This document shows positions 7,548 to 12,596 of a DNA stretch of 12,596 bases, in pieces. The notes under the pieces are model-generated. The model made no database searches and was not told where the DNA came from. It was given only the letters and a program-made list of their open reading frames with translations. This DNA comes from an uncultured bacterium (lineage in GTDB: Bacteria; Gemmatimonadota; Gemmatimonadetes; Longimicrobiales; RSA9), in NCBI GenBank assembly GCA_937995995.1, contig CALKIP010000304.1, positions 1 through 12,596 on the forward strand, in the 5' to 3' direction. Made by a program: the position numbers and the translations under genes. The first letter of the stretch is position 1, and each line of letters starts with the position of its first letter.

Positions 7548-7584
7548 CCGGGGCCGGCCTCGAGCGGTCGAGGGCCAGACCCGG
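7548..7584 (+). terminator. Hairpin directly after the chaN-like stop codon
   Basis: The core is CCTCGA (7558-7563) pairing with TCGAGG (7568-7573) around loop GCGG. It extends through GGCC/GGCC with a bulge to an outer CCGGG/CCCGG pair (7548-7552 with 7580-7584). It begins one base after the stop codon. No T tract follows, so termination strength is uncertain. Confidence 0.4.
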
Positions 7585-7603
7585 AGATTGCTGCCCTTGG
7601 TCC

Positions 7604-7683
7604 GACTCCAGGCCCGACCCAGACTCCGGCAGTTCGGGCTCGCCGTCGAAGTCGGAATCGGGCTCGGAGTCGGCGTCCGGCTC
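7604..7683. repeat. Inverted arrays of GANNCC-like hexamers
   Basis: The plus strand has four six-base units at 7604-7627 (GACTCC, AGGCCC, GACCCA, GACTCC). The minus strand has nine related units across 7683-7630 (such as GACTCC, GAGCCC, GATTCC). The two arms can pair, for example 7602-7617 with 7658-7673 (14 of 16 matched). The array fills most of the gap between two convergent genes. Confidence 0.65.
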
Positions 7684-7709
7684 GGGACCGAACCGTTGCC
7701 TGAGCGGCG

Positions 7710-8384
7710 CTACTCTACCTGGAACGGGATCCTCACGACGCCGAACGCCCGGCCGTCGCCGTTCACCGACTCGACGAGCTGCATCGTGAAATCCACGACC
7801 GGGACATCGCTGTCCACGTTCTCGAAGTAGAGGAACCCCGTGATCCGGCTTCCCGGCATGAGAACGCCCTCGGGGAGCGCCTTCTGGATCATGTCGCCCG
7901 TAGGCAGCTGGATCTCCAGGAACTGCGGATAGTAGCGATCGTAGTACGGGTACGCCGAAGGGTAGTAGCCCTCGTAGATCGGAATCCCCGGGTAGTAGCG
8001 CGTCAGGTGCGGCGCCACGTAGAAACCATCGACGTAGCGGTCGATCGGCTCCGTCTCCTCGCCGCGGACGTCGAACGGCGGAATCGCGGCGTAGCTCTGA
8101 CCGGTCGGCGCGACCAGCGCGAAACGCTCGTAGCGGATACGGATCGGCACGTCGCTGTCGTTCTCGATCGTCACCTGCACCGGCGTGACCTCGTCGAGGC
8201 GTTCGGGAAAGCCGGACCAGGCGTCGGATCGTGCGATCACCGTCACGCCGCGCGACGTCGCCATGGCGCCCTTGCCGGGGCCGGGCGGCGCCGGCTGCGC
8301 TCCCGGTGCGGGTTCAATGTCCGGTCGGGCCGCACACGCGCCCGCGACTCCGGCGATCAGGGCAAGGCTCAGTAGACTACGCAT
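7710..8384 (-). CDS. Uncharacterised lipoprotein with tyrosine-rich segment
   Basis: This is a 224-residue predicted lipoprotein: MRSLLSLALIAGVAGA then Cys17, followed by a Pro/Ala-rich linker to about residue 40. A GGGAGG site (plus-strand 8392-8397) lies 7 bases upstream of the ATG, so the start is firm. The rest looks like an extracytoplasmic beta-sandwich: 'VTPVQVTIENDSDVPIRIRYERFALVAP' at about 66-93 and 'GSRITGFLYFENVDSDVPVVDFTM' near 178-201. Such patterns occur in domains that measure additive or modify surface proteins, but I cannot name a family. Residues 130-152 hold 10 tyrosines in 23 positions with several prolines and glycines. The gene stands alone, convergent with the ChaN-like gene and divergent from the symporter gene. 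Function is unknown; envelope location is the only firm inference. Confidence 0.85.
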   Translation of the reverse strand: MRSLLSLALIAGVAGACAARPDIEPAPGAQPAPPGPGKGAMATSRGVTVIARSDAWSGFPERLDEVTPVQVTIENDSDVPIRIRYERFALVAPTGQSYAAIPPFDVRGEETEPIDRYVDGFYVAPHLTRYYPGIPIYEGYYPSAYPYYDRYYPQFLEIQLPTGDMIQKALPEGVLMPGSRITGFLYFENVDSDVPVVDFTMQLVESVNGDGRAFGVVRIPFQVE

Positions 8385-8448
8385 GAAATTGCCTCCCGGT
8401 ACGTGGAACCGACGGTCCCCCGATCCAGAAGACGCAAGGACCGGGCAA

Positions 8449-8478
8449 CTGGCACGGCCGCGGAAAACGCTGTATCGT
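8449..8478 (+). promoter_or_regulatory. Possible promoter of the symporter gene
   Basis: CTGGCA (8449-8454) and TATCGT (8473-8478) each match four of six sigma-70 consensus bases, with an 18-base gap. The predicted leader is about 50 bases and includes a G-rich run (8485-8502). The match could be chance. Confidence 0.25.
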
Positions 8479-8537
8479 CACGGTCGGGGCGGGGGGGAGG
8501 CGCTGCCATCCAATCGAAGCATCCTTCAGGAGCGAAC

Positions 8538-10355
8538 ATGAATCTGGTATTCGCGGACTGGGCGATCGTCGCGGCGTACTTCGCCCTGGCGCTTGCGATC
8601 GGCGTGTGGGCAAGCCGTCGCGCGGGACGCAGCACGGCGGAGTTCTTCCTGTCGGGGCGTTCGATGCCGTGGTGGCTGCTGGGCGTCTCGATGGTGGCGA
8701 CGACGTTTTCGACGGACACTCCGAACCTGGTCGCGGACATCGTGCGTCAGAACGGGGTGGCGGGGAACTGGACGTGGTGGGCGTTTCTGCTGACGGGGAT
8801 GCTGACGGTCTTCGTCTACGCCAAGTTGTGGCGGCGCGCCGGGGTGATGACGGATCTGGAGTTCTACGAAATCCGCTACGGCGGACGGCCGGCGGCGTTC
8901 CTGCGCGGCTTCCGTGCGCTCTATCTGGGCGTCTTCTTCAACGTCATGATCATGGCGACGGTCACGCTGGCGGCGATCAAGATCGCGGGAGTCATGCTGG
9001 GCCTCTCGCCGTTGTGGACGATCCTGCTCGCGGGCGGGGTAACGGTCGTCTTCAGCATGTTGGGCGGCCTTTCGGGCGTGCTGCTGACGGACTTCGTTCT
9101 CTTCATCACGGCGATGGCGGGGTCGATAGCGGCGGCGGTGGTGGCGGTCAACCACCCTTCGGTCGGCGGGCTGTCGGAGCTCTTCGCGCACCCCAACGTG
9201 GCGGGGCGGCTGTCCCTGCTCCCGGATTTCAGCGATCCGACGGCGTTCGTCCCGCTCCTCGTCGTCCCGCTGGCGGTGCAGTGGTGGAGCACGTGGTACC
9301 CGGGCGCGGAGCCGGGCGGCGGCGGCTACGTCGCGCAGCGCATGCTCTCGGCGCGCGACGAGGGCGAAGCCACCGCGGCGACGCTCTTCTTCAACGTGGC
9401 GCACTACGCGCTGCGGCCGTGGCCGTGGATCCTGGTGGCGCTGGCGTCGCTGGTCGTCTTCCCGACGGTCGACTCGATCCAGGCGGCGTTCCCGAACGTG
9501 GAGAAGGTCGGCCATGACATGGCCTACCCGGCGATGCTGACCTTCCTACCCGCGGGTTTGCTCGGGCTCGTCGTCGCTTCACTGGCGGCGGCGTACATGT
9601 CCACCATTTCGACGCACCTGAACTGGGGCGCATCCTACGTGGTCAACGACTTCTGGAAGCGCTTCGTGGATCCGGATGCGGACGATCGGCGGCTGGTCGC
9701 GATCGGCCGGGTCGCGACGGTGGGGCTCATGGTGATCGCCTCGGCGCTGGCGCTCTGGCTCGAGAACGCGCTCCAGGCGTTCCAGATTCTGCTCCAGATC
9801 GGTGCCGGCACCGGGCTGCTCTTCATCCTGCGCTGGTTCTGGTGGCGGATCAACGCCTTCAGCGAGATCTCGGCGATGGTCGTCTCGTTCCTGGTGGCGT
9901 TCTACCTCGAGCTGCTGCACCCGCAGCTCTTCCCGGCCGCCGCGCTCTCTACCGCGACCAAGCTCCTTCTGGGCGTGGGCATTACGACGGCGGCGTGGCT
10001 CGCCGTGACCTTCCTGACGCGCCCCACCGATGAGGCGACGCTGCGCTCCTTCTTCGCCCGCGTCCACCCCGGCGGCCCCGGTTGGGCCACCGTGGTGCGC
10101 CGGGCCGAGGCCGAGGGGCGGCCGCTGCCGGGGTCGGACGAGCCCTGGACGGTGCCGCAGGGGATCCTGGCGATGCTCGCCGGCTCCTTCGCCGTCTACT
10201 CGGCGCTCTTCGCGATCGGCTACTGGATCTACGGCCGCACGCTCCTGGCCGCGGTCCTGACCACAGTTGCCCTGGTGAGCAGCGTCTATCTGGTGAGAGT
10301 GTGGGCGGCGGTCAGCCGAGGAGCACCGGAGCCGGCTCGGGCTTCACACGACTAG
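8538..10355 (+). CDS. Sodium:solute symporter (SSS family)
   Basis: A 605-residue inner-membrane protein that should import a small solute with sodium. AGGAG at 8528-8532 lies 5 bases before ATG 8538, and the product then begins directly with TM1 ('DWAIVAAYFALALAIGVW'), so longer upstream extensions are rejected. About 13-14 hydrophobic segments are visible. Family features are 'EFFLSGRSMPWWLLGVSMVATTFSTDTP' type sequence near residues 35-62 (first part of the unwound helix) and 'AAYMSTISTHLNWG', where Ser355 and Ser358 occupy the region of the sodium-site serines of SSS transporters. A Trp/Gly-rich loop, WWSTWYPGAEPGGGGY (249-264), precedes 'VAQRMLSARDE'. This loop marks a subgroup whose substrate I cannot name; sugars, amino acids and others are all possible. 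Flanking genes give no clue. The stop codon lies in a hairpin arm shared with the gap before speA. Confidence 0.9.
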   Translation: MNLVFADWAIVAAYFALALAIGVWASRRAGRSTAEFFLSGRSMPWWLLGVSMVATTFSTDTPNLVADIVRQNGVAGNWTWWAFLLTGMLTVFVYAKLWRRAGVMTDLEFYEIRYGGRPAAFLRGFRALYLGVFFNVMIMATVTLAAIKIAGVMLGLSPLWTILLAGGVTVVFSMLGGLSGVLLTDFVLFITAMAGSIAAAVVAVNHPSVGGLSELFAHPNVAGRLSLLPDFSDPTAFVPLLVVPLAVQWWSTWYPGAEPGGGGYVAQRMLSARDEGEATAATLFFNVAHYALRPWPWILVALASLVVFPTVDSIQAAFPNVEKVGHDMAYPAMLTFLPAGLLGLVVASLAAAYMSTISTHLNWGASYVVNDFWKRFVDPDADDRRLVAIGRVATVGLMVIASALALWLENALQAFQILLQIGAGTGLLFILRWFWWRINAFSEISAMVVSFLVAFYLELLHPQLFPAAALSTATKLLLGVGITTAAWLAVTFLTRPTDEATLRSFFARVHPGGPGWATVVRRAEAEGRPLPGSDEPWTVPQGILAMLAGSFAVYSALFAIGYWIYGRTLLAAVLTTVALVSSVYLVRVWAAVSRGAPEPARASHD

Positions 10356-10358
10356 CCC
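10339..10358. terminator. Small hairpin overlapping the symporter stop
   Basis: GGGCT (10339-10343) pairs with AGCCC (10354-10358) around a ten-base loop that contains most of the stop codon. It sits in the 21-base gap between two convergent genes. The stem is short and has no T tract. Confidence 0.25.
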
Positions 10359-10397
10359 CTGGCCCGCAGCCTGGTCCTAGGCCTGGCTCTCGCCCTC
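10356..10397 (-). repeat. Seven degenerate hexamers spanning the speA stop codon
   Basis: On the minus strand, consecutive six-base units (GAGGGC, GAGAGC, CAGGCC, then TAGGAC, CAGGCT, GCGGGC, CAGGGG) follow the loose form NAGGNC. The unit TAGGAC supplies the stop codon of speA, and the first three units encode its last six residues. Confidence 0.5.
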
Positions 10398-12272
10398 GAG
10401 ATACGTGTATCCCGCCAACCCCGCGATGTAGTCCGCGATGAAGGTGTTGGCCTCGGCGCGTGTCAGGCCCTGGGCGTTCTGGACCTTGCGCCGGAAGACC
10501 GCGATCAGGTCCTGAACGTTGAACTGCACGTAGTTGAGGACCTCGGTCACGGTGTCGCCGTGGACGAGGTCGCCGACCTCGTAACCGGTCTCAGTGAGTC
10601 GGATGTGGACGGCGTTGGTATCGCCGAAGAGGTTGTGCAGGTCGCCGAGGATCTCCTGGTACGCACCGGTCAGGAAGATGCCGAGGATGTAGGGCTCATC
10701 CGGACGTAGCGTGTGCAGCTCCAGGCTGGGCTTGGGCTCGCGGCCGCCGATGAAGTGGTCGATCTTGCCATCGCTGTCACAGGTGACGTCCTGGAGCGTG
10801 CCACGGCGGACCGGCTCCTCGTCCAGCCTGTGGATCGGCATGATCGGGAAGAGCTGATCGATGGCCCAGGAGTCGGGCAGCGACTGGAAGACCGAGAAGT
10901 TGCAGAAGTAGCGATCGGTCAGCACCGCCTCGAGCTCCGGGAGGATGTCTTCGTACTCCTCGGGGTCCTCGGCGACGAGGCGCGCGACGCGGTTCATGAT
11001 GGCCAGGTAGAGGCGTTCGGCGTGGGCGCGCTCGCGAAGCGTGAGCACGCCGGTGTTGAAGTGCGTGCGCATCTGCTCCTTGGCGAACGAGGCGTCGTGG
11101 TAGACTTCGCGCGCGCTGCGCTCGTCGAGGTCCTCGAGCGTGGCCGCCAGCTCGTGCAGGAGGGAGTGCGCCTCCTCGGGCACGGCCTCGGGCGACTCCT
11201 CGATCTGCGTCTCCAGGTCGATCACGTCGACCAGGAGGAGGGCGTGGTGTGCGGTGAGCGCGCGGCCGGACTCCGAGATGAGGTGCGGCATCGGCACATC
11301 GTTCTCGCGCGCCGCCTCGGCGAGGGAGTAGACGATGTCGTTGGCGTATTCCTGCATCGAGTAGTTCACGCTGGCCGACGCCGTCGAGCGCGACCCGTCG
11401 TAATCGACGCCGAGCCCTCCGCCGACGTCGACATAGTCGACCTGCACACCGAGCTGGCGCAGCTCCACGTAGAAGCGGGAGACCTCGGTCATCGCCTGCT
11501 TGATGTTGCGGATGTCCGGGATCTGCGAGCCCATGTGGAAGTGGATCATCCGCAGGATGTCGAGGCGGCCCGCGGCCTGGAGCTTGTCGAGGACGCGCAC
11601 GAGCTGTGAGGCGTTGAGCCCGAACTTGCTCCTCTCGCCGGCGGACTCGGACCAGCGCCCCGCACCGGTGGCCGAGAGCCGGATGCGCACGCCTGCCGTC
11701 GGGACCACGTCCATCTCCTTCGCGACCCGAAGCAGCGTGTCCACCTCGCCGTTCTTCTCGATGACGATGAGGACGGTGTGGCCAAGCTTCTGCCCCATGA
11801 GCGCGAGCCGGATGTACTCCTCATCCTTGTAGCCGTTGCAGATGATGAGGTGGTCCGTCCGCTCGTTCAGCGCGAGGACCGCCTGCAGCTCCGGCTTGCT
11901 CCCGACCTCGAGGCCTACGTCGTAACGCTCGCCGAAGGCGACGATCTCCTCGACCACGTGCCGCTGCTGGTTGACCTTGATCGGGTAGACCGTCGTGTAC
12001 GTCCCCTCGTACTCCGCCTCCTCGATCGCCGTCTGGAAGCGCTCGGCCAGCGATTCGATGCGCGTGCGCAGGATGTCGGAGAAGCGCAGCAGGAGAGGCA
12101 GCCCCACGCCCTGCTCTTCGAGGTCGGTGGCGAGCTCGTAGAGGTCGAGGCCGCGCCCCGGATCCTTCGTGGGGTGCACGGTGACGTGCCCCTGCTCGTT
12201 GATGTCGAAGTAGCCGACACCCCAGCCCTCGATGTTGTACAGCTCACGGGAGTCGTCGATCGTCCACGCCAT
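10377..12272 (-). CDS. speA: Biosynthetic arginine decarboxylase
   Basis: A PLP-dependent enzyme that converts arginine to agmatine and CO2, the first step of the agmatine route to putrescine. The 631 residues compare with 658 in E. coli SpeA; the shorter N-terminus lacks its leader. Visible motifs in order: 'YNIEGWGVGYFDINEQGHV' (12-30), PLP lysine Lys99 in 'YPIKVNQQRHVVEEI', 'MIHFHMGSQIPDIRNI' (from Met242), 'VDVGGGLGVDYDGS' (glycines 284-286), 'SESGRALTAHHA' (Glu334), 'TCDSDGKIDHFIGG' with likely catalytic Cys498, and 'YILGIFLTGAYQEILGDLHNLFGDTNAV'. All key residues are intact. No strong Shine-Dalgarno precedes ATG 12272 (only GGAT/AGAG-like purines). The gene is convergent with the symporter and divergent from nicotinate phosphoribosyltransferase. 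Agmatinase or ureohydrolase partners are not in view. The last six residues (EGESQA) come from a local hexamer repeat. Confidence 0.97.
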   Translation of the reverse strand: MAWTIDDSRELYNIEGWGVGYFDINEQGHVTVHPTKDPGRGLDLYELATDLEEQGVGLPLLLRFSDILRTRIESLAERFQTAIEEAEYEGTYTTVYPIKVNQQRHVVEEIVAFGERYDVGLEVGSKPELQAVLALNERTDHLIICNGYKDEEYIRLALMGQKLGHTVLIVIEKNGEVDTLLRVAKEMDVVPTAGVRIRLSATGAGRWSESAGERSKFGLNASQLVRVLDKLQAAGRLDILRMIHFHMGSQIPDIRNIKQAMTEVSRFYVELRQLGVQVDYVDVGGGLGVDYDGSRSTASASVNYSMQEYANDIVYSLAEAARENDVPMPHLISESGRALTAHHALLLVDVIDLETQIEESPEAVPEEAHSLLHELAATLEDLDERSAREVYHDASFAKEQMRTHFNTGVLTLRERAHAERLYLAIMNRVARLVAEDPEEYEDILPELEAVLTDRYFCNFSVFQSLPDSWAIDQLFPIMPIHRLDEEPVRRGTLQDVTCDSDGKIDHFIGGREPKPSLELHTLRPDEPYILGIFLTGAYQEILGDLHNLFGDTNAVHIRLTETGYEVGDLVHGDTVTEVLNYVQFNVQDLIAVFRRKVQNAQGLTRAEANTFIADYIAGLAGYTYLEGESQA

Positions 12273-12312
12273 CGCTCTATCCGTCTCTTCGGTCGCACGC
12301 GTTGATCAGGAG

Positions 12313-12329
12313 GCGCGCAAGATGCGCGC
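12313..12329. repeat. Perfect GCGCGC hairpin in divergent region
   Basis: GCGCGC (12313-12318) pairs with GCGCGC (12324-12329) around AAGAT. On the plus strand it covers the ATG of a possible upstream ORF at 12322. On the minus strand it falls in the speA leader, 41 bases before its ATG. Confidence 0.45.
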
Positions 12330-12346
12330 TACCGACGGATTGCGAA

Positions 12347-12382
12347 AGAGGCGAGGGCGTGCGCGAGCGCGAGCGCGTGGGG
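12347..12382 (+). repeat. Array of GNGNGC-like hexamers
   Basis: Six consecutive degenerate hexamers, including GAGGGC, GTGCGC and two GAGCGC units, lie between speA and the next gene. They resemble in style, but not in sequence, the hexamer arrays in the other gaps. Confidence 0.5.
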
Positions 12383-12384
12383 AT

Positions 12385-12423
12385 CGCATGCCTGTGGCTG
12401 GCGAACCCGCCCACGGGCATGCG
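12385..12423. promoter_or_regulatory. Long hairpin in the leader of the pncB-like gene
   Basis: A 13-bp stem (12385-12397 with 12411-12423, one G-U wobble; core GCATGCC/GGCATGC) encloses an alternative inner GGCG/CGCC stem with an AACC loop. It lies 89 bases before the start codon. It could be a leader structure, an attenuator part or an operator for either divergent gene. The sequence does not decide. Confidence 0.45.
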
Positions 12424-12491
12424 CGCGAGGATCGCGCCGGAGCGCCGGCTCATCCACGGCTTGGATCGTGCAGGATGGTGCCGCGAACCAG

Positions 12492-12503
12492 TCCCGAAAG
12501 GGA
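12492..12503 (+). promoter_or_regulatory. GNRA hairpin holding the Shine-Dalgarno of the pncB-like gene
   Basis: TCCC (12492-12495), loop GAAA, GGGA (12500-12503). The ribosome site AAAGGGA (12497-12503) lies 9 bases before ATG 12513 and is partly paired in this hairpin, which could lower or tune initiation. Confidence 0.45.
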
Positions 12504-12512
12504 ACGGCCTCC

Positions 12513-12596
12513 ATGAGCCACCGGCTCCCCGGCGTGAGCGCCGACAACCTCGCGCTCTTCACCGACCTCTACGAGCTGACCATGGCCCAGGCGTAC
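12513..12596 (+). CDS. pncB: Nicotinate phosphoribosyltransferase (3' partial)
   Basis: Only the first 28 codons are in the window. They begin MSHRLPG and run into 'ALFTDLYELTMAQAY', the N-terminal signature of nicotinate phosphoribosyltransferases ('LLTDLYELTMAQ-Y'). The enzyme makes nicotinate mononucleotide from nicotinate and PRPP, using ATP, in the Preiss-Handler NAD salvage route; it is cytosolic. The start is supported by AAAGGGA 9 bases upstream and by the usual short distance from the start to the DLYELTM motif. The divergent neighbour speA has no direct pathway link. The call rests on one strong motif; a nicotinamide-specific relative is less likely. Confidence 0.82.
   Translation, partial: MSHRLPGVSADNLALFTDLYELTMAQAY

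Larger units (their letters stand above)
12322..12516 (+). other. Possible 64-codon upstream ORF overlapping the pncB-like start
   Basis: ATG 12322 has an AGGAGG site (12308-12313) 8 bases upstream, the best ribosome site in this gap. The frame stays open to a TGA at 12514-12516, which overlaps the next gene's ATG as ATGA. The predicted peptide is Arg/Ala-rich and crosses a hexamer array and a strong hairpin, so it does not look like a folded protein. It may be a leader ORF that couples translation, or chance in GC-rich DNA; I lean to chance. Confidence 0.25.

Noticed and set aside
5774..7683. CRISPR array
   Set aside because: The repeats are inverted, degenerate and hexamer-based, with no regular spacers and no cas genes.
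8450..8465. TGGCACG resembling a sigma-54 -24 element
   Set aside because: The required TTGC-type -12 element at the right spacing is absent.
10713..11609. Plus-strand open frame of 298 codons opposite speA
   Set aside because: It has biased shadow composition and no ribosome site or motif, while the minus strand encodes a complete arginine decarboxylase.

Overview
The window is a dense, GC-rich stretch of a Gram-negative chromosome. The evidence is a TolC-type outer-membrane factor, several predicted lipoproteins, strong G+C bias at third codon positions, and Shine-Dalgarno sites of the GGAGG type. Lineage cannot be fixed from the sequence. The protein styles and the degenerate hexamer repeats between genes would suit a Gemmatimonadota-like bacterium, but that is a weak inference. 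There are nine protein genes, two cut by the window ends, plus one very uncertain small ORF. No rRNA, tRNA, CRISPR array, transposase or phage gene was seen.

Layout. (1) 1-5667, plus strand: an operon for a tripartite RND drug-efflux pump, with outer-membrane factor (5' end missing), lipoprotein adaptor and HAE1-type permease. (2) 5668-5906: a convergent intergenic region with two terminator-like hairpins and a large inverted repeat. (3) 5907-6320, minus strand: a small hypothetical protein. It lies in a 785-bp stretch bounded by 38-bp imperfect inverted repeats (5774-5811 and 6521-6558), with a third 31-bp copy at 5830-5860. (4) 6629-7546, plus: a ChaN-family haem-binding lipoprotein behind a TATAAT box. 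(5) 7547-7709: hairpins and a second hexamer repeat between convergent genes. (6) 7710-8384, minus: an uncharacterised lipoprotein with a tyrosine-rich segment. (7) 8538-10355, plus: a sodium:solute symporter. (8) 10377-12272, minus: biosynthetic arginine decarboxylase (speA). (9) 12273-12512: a divergent regulatory region with strong hairpins and another hexamer array. (10) 12513-end, plus: the first 28 codons of nicotinate phosphoribosyltransferase.

How the genes relate. The three efflux genes form one machine spanning both membranes. The rest are mostly single-gene units in alternating orientation: haem or iron handling, solute uptake, polyamine synthesis and NAD salvage. They show no obvious joint pathway.

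The least explained feature is the intergenic DNA. At least four gaps carry arrays of degenerate six-base units, and each gap has its own unit. Most of these arrays pair into hairpins. In the best example the three copies differ mainly at positions that look like synonymous codon positions. No complete new biological system is evident. The repeats and the small gene they enclose are the best leads.
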